Source: Helicobacter ibis
GTDB taxonomy: Bacteria; Campylobacterota; Campylobacteria; Campylobacterales; Helicobacteraceae
Direction of reading: 5' to 3'
Assembly (NCBI RefSeq): GCF_027859255.1
Contig: NZ_JAQHXR010000002.1
Coordinates: 186,001-250,000, forward strand
Length of the DNA: 64,000 nucleotides
Within the stretch, counting starts at the first letter, position 1, and the number at the start of each line of letters is the position of its first letter. Positions 56,026-64,000 of the stretch are shown here, in pieces. The translations under genes and the position numbers were made by a program. Below the pieces are notes generated by a model. That model ran no database searches. It was not told the DNA's origin and was given only the letters and a program-made list of their open reading frames with translations.

Positions 56026-57881
56026 AAAACCTCATTTAGTATTTTTTCTGTTATTGTCTCTATATCTCTCTTTAAGCTTATTTCGATTTCTTCTGTTTTA
56101 CCATGTGGTATGAACTTATCTTCATATTCAAAAGACGCTATTTTTACATCTAAATTATTAAAATTAACAAAACTACACAAACTCTCTGCAACCCCACCAA
56201 TTACATTGTTTTCGCTAAAGACATACCATCTTTTATATTTAAGCGCTAATGCTTTTAGAGATTCTTCAGGCAATGGCTTTAAGAATCTTAAATCAACAAC
56301 ACCGCACTTTAACTTTTCTTCTAATTTTTTAGCACAAAAATACGCACTTCCAACGCCATTTCCATAACCTATTAATAAAACTTCACCTCCTTCTTGCAAA
56401 ATTTCTAACTCACCATATATAAACTTGCTTGATGGAATCTCATCTTTAAGTTTAAAAGACTTTCTAGGATAACGAAATGCACATGGAGATTTATCAAAAT
56501 TATTTGCAAAATAAATTGCCTCTTTTAATGTCTCATTATCTCTAGGTGCAAATATCGTAAAATTCGGTATCATCTTTAAATATGCTATATCAAATACCCC
56601 TTGATGCGTCTCCCCATCTTCTCCTACAATACCTGCTCTATCAATTGCAAATTTAACAGAAGTATTCATAATACCAACATCATGTATTATCTGATCAAAC
56701 CCTCTTTGCAAAAATGTCGAATAAATAGCCACAAATGGCTTATATCCCTCTTTTGCCAATGCACTTGCTTGTGTTACTGCATGCTGTTCCGCTATTGCCA
56801 CATCCCAAAATCTATCTGGCAACTCATCTATTAATAAATCCAAGCCCGTCCCACTAGGCATTGCCGCTGTCATTCCAACTATCTTAGAATCTTCTTTTGC
56901 CAATTGTAAAAGTGTCTCTGAAAATACTTCTGTAGGACTTTTAATAGAGTTTTTAGAGCTTGAAGACTTACCAGTTTTTATATCAAACGCTCCTACTCCA
57001 TGCCAATTCTCCAAATGCCCTTCAGCATATGAATAGCCCTTGCCTTTTAAGGTTTGCACATGGACAACGACTGGTTTTTTTAGTTCTTTTGCTAATTTTA
57101 AAGAATAAATCAAGTCTTTTAAATTATGTCCGCAAATAGGACCTATATATTCTAAACCAAACTCTTCAAAAAGCATACCCGGAGTAATTAGCTTTATAGA
57201 TTCTTCAAATCTCTTTGCTAGATATGTTGCATTTGGCATATTGTTTATTATGTTTGCAATCTTTCCTTTTAGATTCTGAGAAAACTTGCTGGCAATCGCC
57301 TGTGATAAATATTTGCTAATAGCGCCTATAGGCTTTGCTATACTCATTTCATTATCATTTAAAATGATAACAAAAGGATATTTCCTCTCTCCAAGCTCAT
57401 TTAGTGCTTCATATACCAACCCAGCACTCATTGCTCCATCACCTATTAATGCAACTGGGATTCTTCTTTGATGATTTAAATAAATAGCCTTTGATACACC
57501 AACTCCAAGTGAAATAGAAGTAGAACTATGTCCTGCTATGAAGTAATCGCACTCGCTTTCATCTGGCTTTGTAAATCCACTAATTCCACCAATTTTTCTA
57601 AGTGTAGAGAAGCTATCCCATCGTCCAGTTAGAAGCTTATGAGCATAAGCTTGATGGCTAACATCAAAAATAAAAGGATCATTTGGATTATCAAAGACAC
57701 AATGCATAGCAATTATAATCTCAACAGCACCCAAAGTCGAACTTAAATGACCACCATTTTTAGACACAACTTCTAATATTCTGCCTCTTATCTCATCTGC
57801 TAACTTGTCTAACTCTACATAATCATCATCACTATATTTGTTTTGTTTTAACAACTCTATGTAATGTTGTGATAAAGGCAT
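56022..57881 (-). CDS. dxs: 1-deoxy-D-xylulose-5-phosphate synthase
   Basis: A 619-residue transketolase-like ThDP enzyme, the first step of the MEP isoprenoid pathway. SHQAYAHKLLTGR, LIGDGAMSAGLVYEALN, NDNEMSIAKPIGAIS and the C-terminal FVAIYSTFLQRGFDQIIHDV are typical. It follows fliH by two bases on the same strand, as in Campylobacter, though the link to flagella is probably only positional. Confidence 0.95.
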   Translation of the reverse strand: MPLSQHYIELLKQNKYSDDDYVELDKLADEIRGRILEVVSKNGGHLSSTLGAVEIIIAMHCVFDNPNDPFIFDVSHQAYAHKLLTGRWDSFSTLRKIGGISGFTKPDESECDYFIAGHSSTSISLGVGVSKAIYLNHQRRIPVALIGDGAMSAGLVYEALNELGERKYPFVIILNDNEMSIAKPIGAISKYLSQAIASKFSQNLKGKIANIINNMPNATYLAKRFEESIKLITPGMLFEEFGLEYIGPICGHNLKDLIYSLKLAKELKKPVVVHVQTLKGKGYSYAEGHLENWHGVGAFDIKTGKSSSSKNSIKSPTEVFSETLLQLAKEDSKIVGMTAAMPSGTGLDLLIDELPDRFWDVAIAEQHAVTQASALAKEGYKPFVAIYSTFLQRGFDQIIHDVGIMNTSVKFAIDRAGIVGEDGETHQGVFDIAYLKMIPNFTIFAPRDNETLKEAIYFANNFDKSPCAFRYPRKSFKLKDEIPSSKFIYGELEILQEGGEVLLIGYGNGVGSAYFCAKKLEEKLKCGVVDLRFLKPLPEESLKALALKYKRWYVFSENNVIGGVAESLCSFVNFNNLDVKIASFEYEDKFIPHGKTEEIEISLKRDIETITEKILNEVL

Positions 57882-57883
57882 AA

Positions 57884-58738
57884 CTAACCCTTGTTGTCTA
57901 ATATTGATTTTTTCAATGTTTCAAACCGTAAATACAAATCACCATCAATATTGCCTTCATTACTTAAAATAACAACACCTCCCTTTGCTATTGCTTGATC
58001 TGATTCCAAAACAATATTATTTAAATCTTTCAAGCCTTCCTTTAAATCCTCCAAATCTCCTGGAAATACCTTTAGTGTAACTTGTGCATTTTGTGCTACA
58101 TTTTCCAATAATGTCCTAGCAAGAGAAGCAGCTATTTTTGCACTATTTGCACTTACTTCAGTGGTTATTACTTCTCTTGCTATATCTAGCGCTATTGAGC
58201 TTAGTTCCTTCTCTAAATTCATTATGTGATTTTTTGAATTTGCAATATTTTCATCTATTCTTTGTATGCTTAGGGAGTATAACTCTTTTTGACTATTTAT
58301 CTGTGCTTCTAACTCCATTTTAGCCTTTTGATATCCTTCTTCAAAAGCCTTTAGCCTAGCTTCCTCTCTTGCCTCATTTACTCTTTGTCCTATTTCTTGC
58401 TCTTGCCTATTAAATTGCTCTTGTAATTTTTGTAAAGATTCTGCTAAGATATCACTTTTTTGTAAAATCTTATCTACAACTTCAGCTTCAAATAGCTTTA
58501 AAGATGGCACATCAACTACTTCTTGTGTATTTTCTTGAATCTCTTGTGCTTGAGGTATATTTTCCTCTACACTTTGAGGTTCTGCAATAGGCATTGCCTG
58601 TTGTATAGACATCTGTTGTTTATCATCATCTTTTTGCTTTTTTGTCATATCCATATTTCTAAAGCTATATTTTTTTATATCATGCCTTGACTTGTGGGCT
58701 TCAGTGATTATATTTTCATGTTCGTTAATATTATTCAA
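57884..58738 (-). CDS. fliH: Flagellar export ATPase regulator FliH
   Basis: A 284-residue FliH. The N-terminal half is acidic and Gln/Glu-rich (about residues 30-150, coiled coil LQKLQEQFNRQEQEIGQRVNE); the C-terminal half has IALDIAREVITTEV-type FliH/HrpE homology (SSIALDIAREVITTEVS). It binds the FliI ATPase at the export gate. I chose TTG 58738 (AGAGGA five bases upstream) over the in-frame TTG 58759, which lies within fliG. It overlaps the fliG end by eight bases. Confidence 0.88.
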   Translation of the reverse strand: MNNINEHENIITEAHKSRHDIKKYSFRNMDMTKKQKDDDKQQMSIQQAMPIAEPQSVEENIPQAQEIQENTQEVVDVPSLKLFEAEVVDKILQKSDILAESLQKLQEQFNRQEQEIGQRVNEAREEARLKAFEEGYQKAKMELEAQINSQKELYSLSIQRIDENIANSKNHIMNLEKELSSIALDIAREVITTEVSANSAKIAASLARTLLENVAQNAQVTLKVFPGDLEDLKEGLKDLNNIVLESDQAIAKGGVVILSNEGNIDGDLYLRFETLKKSILDNKG

Positions 58739-59765
58739 TGGTATCCTCTTGTTCGCCAATTTGAATCACTCCCTGTTCAGAGAGAGATTGCACACTCTCA
58801 ACAATTCTTCTTTGTGCCGCTTCTACTTCTTTAACCTTTACAGCACCCAAAAATTGCATTTCCTCCAAAAATTGCTCACTAGCCCTTTGAGACATATTTG
58901 ACATAAATTTTTGCTTTAGCTCCTCTGGAGAAGCCTTTAAGGCTAATAACAAATCTTTTTTATCTACAATCTTTAGAATCTCTCTAATAGCGTTATTATC
59001 AAGCTTTTCAATATCTTCAAATGTAAACATCATCTCTTTAATTGCAGCTGCAAGTTGATCATCTATTTGTTCGATATAAGCAATAGTTGCCTTAGCCGCC
59101 TTTTGCCCAAGCCTATTAAACACTTCTGCAACCGCTCTTGTACCACCAACTTCAACTTTATAGCTAGTAAGAGATTCAAGCTTATTTTCTAGCACCGTTG
59201 ATACTCTTTTTACTACATTTGGAGAAATATCTCCCAAGTTTGCCATACGAATCGCAATTTCAGCCCTTAAATCATCAGAGAAAAAATTTAGCGTTTCAGC
59301 TGCATTTGTAGGGTCCATGTGTGCTAGTATCAAGGCTATTGTTTGAGGATGCTCATGAATAATGAAATCTGATAGTTGTTGCGGACGCACACGAGATAGA
59401 TAGGCAAAGTTTTGAGAACTTTGCATAGATTTTGCAAGTTTATCAAGCACCTTTTTAGCTGCTTCAGGTCCAAGTGTCCTATACAACAACTCTTTTGCAT
59501 ACTCAAAACCACCAGTTGAGATGTATTGATTTGATTGAAAAATAGCATAAAACTCCTCTAAAATAGCAGCTGCTATTATCTTATCTACACCAGAATTTTG
59601 TGCTATATATTTTGAAATTTCAGTAATTGAATCCAAATCTAGGTGAGAAAAAATTTCACCAGTTATTTCATCACCCAGCTGAACTAGCAATATAGCTATC
59701 TTTTCAGACATTGATAATTCATCATATTGTGCCTGTTGTCTTGGACTAAGAGAAATCGATGGCAT
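58731..59765 (-). CDS. fliG: Flagellar motor switch protein FliG
   Basis: A 344-residue FliG, part of the rotor C-ring, with EKIAILLVQLGDEITGEIFSHLD at the start, middle motif HEHPQTIALILAHM (EHPQ signature), and the C-terminal LDNNAIREILKIVDKKDLLLALK and QRASEQFLEEMQFLGAVK, where torque-generating residues lie. Normal family length. It overlaps fliF by one base. Confidence 0.96.
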   Translation of the reverse strand: MPSISLSPRQQAQYDELSMSEKIAILLVQLGDEITGEIFSHLDLDSITEISKYIAQNSGVDKIIAAAILEEFYAIFQSNQYISTGGFEYAKELLYRTLGPEAAKKVLDKLAKSMQSSQNFAYLSRVRPQQLSDFIIHEHPQTIALILAHMDPTNAAETLNFFSDDLRAEIAIRMANLGDISPNVVKRVSTVLENKLESLTSYKVEVGGTRAVAEVFNRLGQKAAKATIAYIEQIDDQLAAAIKEMMFTFEDIEKLDNNAIREILKIVDKKDLLLALKASPEELKQKFMSNMSQRASEQFLEEMQFLGAVKVKEVEAAQRRIVESVQSLSEQGVIQIGEQEDTIE

Positions 59766-61486
59766 TAGTTCTTCCCTCCTTTATTAATATCAAGTCCTAG
59801 CTCATCATGAACTAAAGTTTGGAACAAATTAGCTAGTTCTGCAGGTTTTTCAGTAGCTAACTCCTTGATTTTTTCTAACAATACATTGTATTTTATCTCA
59901 TCTTCATTAGAACCAGCACCAAAGCCTAATTGATCCTCGATTCTTCGCCTCATTTCATTTAATCTATCGCTATTTTCTTCTTCATCTTCATCGATTTTTA
60001 GAAGAGATTCAATTTCTTCTTCCTCATCAGCCCTTGCCTCAAGCATTCTCTCACTAAATGGAACAATAACTTTCTTATAGAAGAAGAATAATATAAGCCC
60101 AACAATAGCATACTTAAGAAGTGGCATAAATGGTGCTAGTAACGCTTGGGTAGCATCTAAGAATCTCTCCAAAGGAGTTCTAGCTTTAAAGCCAGATAGT
60201 TGACCATTTAGCTGAAAATTACTAACTGATACTTCATCGCCTCTTTGTTGATTGTAGCCTATTGCTTGTCTAACTAGAGCCGTGATTTGCTCCATTTCAC
60301 CTTCACTTAGTGCTGTATATTCTAATTTTTCAACACCTTGTTCATCTAGTTGCTTTTGATATTTTCCATCAACTACAACTGCAGCTGATAATCTCCTAAT
60401 TGTCGCAAACTCTCCTTTTATATTCGAAATTGTTTTACTTATTTCATAATTTGTTGTTGTTTGAGATTTTTCGTATTTTTCTTTTGTATTATCATCATCT
60501 AAACCTTGAACAGGTCCTATATTGCTCACAACTCCGGGCACACCGCCTATTTCTTTTGGTCTAAAGCCCTCTCTTTTTTCTTCTAAATTTTGCTCACTTC
60601 TTACTACATTGTTTGGGTCATAATATTCTTGTGTGCTTTGTTTTTGTGCGAAGTCAAATTCTGCTGTTACCTTTGCTACAACGCCCTCAACACCACCTGT
60701 AATAGGTGCTAATATATTTACTATCTTTTCTTCTAAAGAGCTTTCAAAATTTGTCTTATATCTAAGTTGTGCTGCTGCTAACTCTCTAGCTCCGCCAAGC
60801 TCGTCAAGCTCACTTAAAGGCTCACCTCTTTCATTTACCACTTCTACATTTTCAATAGTTAAATTCGGAACAGCAGATGAGACGATGTTTTTAATACCAG
60901 AAATTTGTTTTGGAGTTAGTGTCTGTGCAGGTTTAAATACCAATACAACTGAAGCAGTAGGTGGCGTTTGCTGACTTACAAACACGGTTTTTTCTGGTTG
61001 CGCTAAATGCACTGTTGCTTTTTGAATCGGTGATAAACTCTCAATAGTTCTAGCTAACTCGCCTTCTATGGCTCTTAAATATTTTATTTTTTGGTCAAAA
61101 TCAGTAGCACCAAAATCCTTTGTATCAAAGATTTCAAATCCTATCTTGCTACTTTTTGGTATTCCATTACTAGCAAGTTTCATTCTTTGCTCATAAACAA
61201 ACTCTTGAGGAATTAAAATTGTATTATCTTTTGGTATCTTGTATGGAATCTTATCTTGTTGCAGTTGCTGAATTATAAGTGCTCCATCTTCTGGCATTAC
61301 ACCTTCAAACAACACCGCATATCCGGGATATAACACACCAGCTTTATTATTGCTTGAATTCCAAATAATAAGTGCTGAAATAAAGCCAACTATCGCAACT
61401 ATCGTAGCTAAAATTACTATTTTTTGCTTTTTATTTAGCCTCTTATATAAAGCTCTAATTTGTTCAAATAATGCTTTTAAATCCAA
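59765..61486 (-). CDS. fliF: Flagellar MS-ring protein FliF
   Basis: A 573-residue FliF: transmembrane helix at about 24-44, ring-building domains with VLFEGVMPEDGALIIQQLQ and AIEGELARTIESLSPIQKATV, a second helix near 445-465 (LKYAIVGLILFFFYKKVIV), and an acidic C-terminal tail that binds FliG. The gene is nine bases downstream of hisC. Confidence 0.96.
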   Translation of the reverse strand: MDLKALFEQIRALYKRLNKKQKIVILATIVAIVGFISALIIWNSSNNKAGVLYPGYAVLFEGVMPEDGALIIQQLQQDKIPYKIPKDNTILIPQEFVYEQRMKLASNGIPKSSKIGFEIFDTKDFGATDFDQKIKYLRAIEGELARTIESLSPIQKATVHLAQPEKTVFVSQQTPPTASVVLVFKPAQTLTPKQISGIKNIVSSAVPNLTIENVEVVNERGEPLSELDELGGARELAAAQLRYKTNFESSLEEKIVNILAPITGGVEGVVAKVTAEFDFAQKQSTQEYYDPNNVVRSEQNLEEKREGFRPKEIGGVPGVVSNIGPVQGLDDDNTKEKYEKSQTTTNYEISKTISNIKGEFATIRRLSAAVVVDGKYQKQLDEQGVEKLEYTALSEGEMEQITALVRQAIGYNQQRGDEVSVSNFQLNGQLSGFKARTPLERFLDATQALLAPFMPLLKYAIVGLILFFFYKKVIVPFSERMLEARADEEEEIESLLKIDEDEEENSDRLNEMRRRIEDQLGFGAGSNEDEIKYNVLLEKIKELATEKPAELANLFQTLVHDELGLDINKGGKN

Positions 61487-61495
61487 ATTCTATCC

Positions 61496-62599
61496 CTATA
61501 ATTGCTCTAAAAATCTGCTAAAAACTTCAAAGAATCTCTCATTTTGAGACTTAGTGCCTATTGTTATTCTAATAGCATTTAAATTGTATGATTTTAAATC
61601 TCTTATAATTATACCCTGCTCTAAGAGATACTTACATACTTTTGAGCTATCAGCCATATCATCTAGTATAAAAGTTATAAAATTAGCAAAAGAAGGCAAA
61701 TATTTTATATTATGACTTTTTGCAAACTCACAATAAAGTGGCATTTGTTCTTTTACTAGTTGCAAACTCTTATCCAAATATATCTTATCTTGTAAAGATT
61801 CCTTTGCTGCAACTAATGCAAGACTATTTATATTAAATGGTGGCCTAACTTTGTTTAAAGCATTAATTATTTCATCTCTTGCAATTCCATATCCAATTCT
61901 TAAACCAGCTAGTGCATAAACCTTAGAAAATGTCCCTAAATATATTACATTAGAATATTTTTCTATTAACTCTTTAGGGTTTATGCCTTTTTTGTCATCA
62001 AAATATAAAGCATATTCTTGATAAGCACCATCTATCACAACTAAAGTATCGCTATCTATCCTATCTAAGAATCTAAATACATCTTCTTTGTTTAAGCATT
62101 CTCCTAGCGGATTATTTGGAGTGCATAGGAATATCATGCTTGGCTTATGCCTTTGATACTCACTATAAAACTCATCTAAGTTATGAAAATCACTACTTGT
62201 GCGTATAGTCTCAACACCAAAAGTCTTAGCATATATCTCATACATAGCAAAGGTAGTCTTAGCCATTAATGCTTTTGAGTTAGGATATGATTTTACATGC
62301 ATACAAAACTCGATTATTTGATCGCTACCAGAGCCTAAAATTAGATTATTTGCAGATATTTGATAGTGTTGTGATAGGGCTAATTTTAAATCATATGCAG
62401 AGTCATCAGGATATAGGTTAAGATTACTTATGGATTCCTTTACTGCATTAAGTGCTAACTGGCTTGGACCTAGTGGATTTTCATTTGAAGCTAATTTTAT
62501 TATGCTACTAGGCTCAATTCCAAATTCTCTGACAACCAATTCTATTGGTTTGCCAACCTCATAATTATGAATCTCATCTAATAGCCTATTAAAAGTCAT
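61496..62599 (-). CDS. hisC: Histidinol-phosphate aminotransferase
   Basis: A 367-residue PLP aminotransferase acting in histidine synthesis: IKLASNENPLGPS at the start, LCTPNNPLGECLN, and the PLP lysine in YLGTFSKVYALAGLRIGYG. Its position directly upstream of fliF matches the Campylobacter jejuni order as I recall it. A TTTTGCTACAAT promoter lies at 62647-62652, so hisC heads the flagellar transcript. Confidence 0.94.
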   Translation of the reverse strand: MTFNRLLDEIHNYEVGKPIELVVREFGIEPSSIIKLASNENPLGPSQLALNAVKESISNLNLYPDDSAYDLKLALSQHYQISANNLILGSGSDQIIEFCMHVKSYPNSKALMAKTTFAMYEIYAKTFGVETIRTSSDFHNLDEFYSEYQRHKPSMIFLCTPNNPLGECLNKEDVFRFLDRIDSDTLVVIDGAYQEYALYFDDKKGINPKELIEKYSNVIYLGTFSKVYALAGLRIGYGIARDEIINALNKVRPPFNINSLALVAAKESLQDKIYLDKSLQLVKEQMPLYCEFAKSHNIKYLPSFANFITFILDDMADSSKVCKYLLEQGIIIRDLKSYNLNAIRITIGTKSQNERFFEVFSRFLEQL

Positions 62600-62646
62600 A
62601 TTTCACAGCACTCCAAACACAAAGTTATAACGCAACATAAACCATA

Positions 62647-62652
62647 ATTGTA
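62647..62652 (-). promoter_or_regulatory. -10 element for hisC-fliF operon
   Basis: Minus strand TTTTGCTACAAT, 48 bases before the hisC ATG. It shares TTTTGCTACAAT with the DAHP synthase promoter (28744-28749). No sigma54 -24/-12 box is evident. Confidence 0.45.
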
Positions 62653-62678
62653 GCAAAATTTTAACCTTTTATCATATT

Positions 62679-63995
62679 TTACAAAATCATTCTCATCATG
62701 TCTATAAACTGATCTATGTTGTTGTTTGGTATAAAGTATTGCACACCACACTCTTTTGCCTCTTGCATTTCTTTATCAGATAGTTTATTTGGCACCATAA
62801 CGCAAAAAAACGCAACTTCTCTACCTTCAAGCTTCTGTAATTTGGTATATAATTGAACATAATTCGTAGCCTTCATACCATTTACTTCCCACTCCATTAC
62901 GATTATATTGAAATTATTAGACTTCAAAAGAGAAAGACTGCTTTTAGGATTATTTGAAGATACTACATTTAAGTCCTTGTCAAAATGCTCCAAATACTCC
63001 ATGTATCTTTTACTATCATCTTGGTCTTGTTGAATTAACAATATATTTTTCTTAGAAAATGTCTCTAAATACTTCAATAATTCAAAAAGTTCTTTTGTTT
63101 CATGTCGAATCTTACTTTCATCAAGACTTCTTAAGAAGTATTTTAAAAATGTCTTTGAGCTATAAGTGCCTGTAATTCCTGCTTCAATAAAGAATCTCCT
63201 AACACTCAAACTCTTCTTGGCTCTCTGCCACAATAAAGCATCCAAATCATAAGCCTTAGAATTTAATAGCTTTATAAAATCAGATTTAAGTTCAGCAATT
63301 AGTGGAACATAGCTTCTAAGAAACTCATCAAAATATTTTTCTTCAAAATCCTTTCCAGCTTGTGTAATTTTTTCTAGCTTTTCTTTTTGTTGTTGCAAGT
63401 AATGTAGTAAATCAACATAACGCTTTCTGAAGTGCTTAAGATTCATCTGTGCATGTAAATATCCTGCACTACCATTATCTCTCCTTGCTACAAATTGTTC
63501 TTCCATATTTTTTAAAGTCGATGCCATTGAAGCTTGTTGCACACTTCCACTTGCGATAATACTTTTAGTAGATGAGATTGCTTCTTCATTTTTTACATAT
63601 TCTATTTGTTTTGCTAAAAATATCTTTTCATAAGAATATTGTGGTGGGTGAGATGATTTTTTAGCAAAAGATTCATATTCTCTACCTAGTTTTACAAGCT
63701 CTGATTTTAATGTAGTAAGTGCAGTATTAGAAATAGTGCTATCAAGCTCAAATAAATCATTATAAGCAGTAAGCAAGAATCTCTTTATCCTTAAAAAATC
63801 AAGATTCTTACCGGAATTTATGTCTTTTTTGTATGTTTGCATCAAGTTTTCAACACCACCAAAAAAATCATAAATGCAATCTCTAATACTCTTTGTTTGT
63901 CTTATTATATAGTCTGTTGCTTCAGTTGTTTTAGGCTTTACTAGAGTTACCTCCTTTTTATCAGATAGCTCAAATTCTACTTCTAAATTTGGCAC
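62679..63995 (-). CDS. Protein with a C-terminal degenerate receiver (REC) domain
   Basis: At least 438 residues; the frame stays open to the window edge, so the start may be outside. Residues 1-310 are mostly helical, with a likely coiled coil at 190-230, and I recognise no family. Residues 315-438 have the receiver fold (KKNILLIQQDQDD, NNFNIIVMEWEVNGM, KECGVQYFIPNNN), but the pocket Asp pair is Gln322-Gln323, the phospho-acceptor is Glu368 and the conserved Lys is lost. It cannot be a normal phospho-acceptor. The protein may be a constitutive or scaffold-type partner. The flagellar operon starts just downstream. Confidence 0.72.
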   Translation of the reverse strand: MPNLEVEFELSDKKEVTLVKPKTTEATDYIIRQTKSIRDCIYDFFGGVENLMQTYKKDINSGKNLDFLRIKRFLLTAYNDLFELDSTISNTALTTLKSELVKLGREYESFAKKSSHPPQYSYEKIFLAKQIEYVKNEEAISSTKSIIASGSVQQASMASTLKNMEEQFVARRDNGSAGYLHAQMNLKHFRKRYVDLLHYLQQQKEKLEKITQAGKDFEEKYFDEFLRSYVPLIAELKSDFIKLLNSKAYDLDALLWQRAKKSLSVRRFFIEAGITGTYSSKTFLKYFLRSLDESKIRHETKELFELLKYLETFSKKNILLIQQDQDDSKRYMEYLEHFDKDLNVVSSNNPKSSLSLLKSNNFNIIVMEWEVNGMKATNYVQLYTKLQKLEGREVAFFCVMVPNKLSDKEMQEAKECGVQYFIPNNNIDQFIDMMRMIL

Positions 63996-64000
63996 AATAT

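Noticed and set aside
1-64000. CRISPR arrays, insertion sequences, prophage or integrated elements
   Set aside because: No repeated spacer-type units, transposase, integrase or terminal inverted repeats were seen, and gene order is conserved-looking apart from the 7850-15407 operon.

Overview
The window looks like a chromosomal segment of a Helicobacter-type member of the Campylobacterota. The DNA is AT-rich. The gene order also matches blocks I recall from Helicobacter and Campylobacter: rho next to murI; pyrB near tlyA and ribF; rpmH-rnpA-yidD-yidC-jag-mnmE; hisC-fliF-fliG-fliH-dxs; an HsrA/CosR-type orphan response regulator; a YbgC thioesterase followed by a DUF493 protein. I place it in or near Helicobacter, probably not H. 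pylori, because it carries a selenocysteine-containing SelD and a tRNA 2-selenouridine synthase. I found no tRNA, rRNA, CRISPR array, insertion sequence or prophage. Coding density is very high, and the only stretch above 300 bases without an intact gene is the decayed aldehyde dehydrogenase at 31275-32160.

Layout. 1-7708: the 3' part of purL, a small exported protein, flavodoxin and a periplasmic catalase-like protein divergent around a Fur-box-like palindrome, a KefB-type antiporter, a TauE/SafE exporter, and selD with an in-frame UGA and a hairpin just downstream. 7760-15407: an eight-gene plus-strand operon (GNAT, acyl carrier protein, FabZ-like dehydratase, TPP enzyme, NeuB-like synthase, adenylate-forming ligase, LuxE-like and LuxC-like proteins), preceded by an 11-unit AT repeat inside a leader ORF. 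This is the most unusual region. 15400-31259: mostly housekeeping genes (truB, dapE, cmoA, ribF, tlyA, ugd, pyrB, rho, murI, hsrA-type regulator, class II DAHP synthase, gltA, lolA). 31275-36455: an aldehyde dehydrogenase pseudogene, dcuA-aspA and a MATE exporter. 36492-47940: hemD, rhodanese, LysE/ArgO exporter, LMW phosphatase, recJ, pyrG, a frameshifted DUF2165 gene, ybgC, DUF493, an M15 peptidase, selU, uppP, a biotin carboxylase subunit and a Tam-like methyltransferase. 47988-52447: rpmH to mnmE. 52448-64000, all minus strand: an RND exporter with MlaC and MlaA partners, dxs, fliH, fliG, fliF, hisC and a protein ending in a degenerate receiver domain.

How genes work together. DcuA and AspA form an aspartate/fumarate module for anaerobic respiration. 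SelD makes selenophosphate, which SelU uses on tRNA and which also feeds selenocysteine synthesis. MlaA, MlaC and the RND protein look like a lipid-trafficking system without the usual Mla ABC transporter genes beside it. FliF, FliG and FliH build the flagellar MS ring, switch and export-ATPase regulator. For the LuxC/LuxE/NeuB operon I infer a route in which an acyl group is activated, loaded on the carrier protein, reduced to an aldehyde and then extended by NeuB (with phosphoenolpyruvate) and/or the TPP enzyme. The product is unknown.
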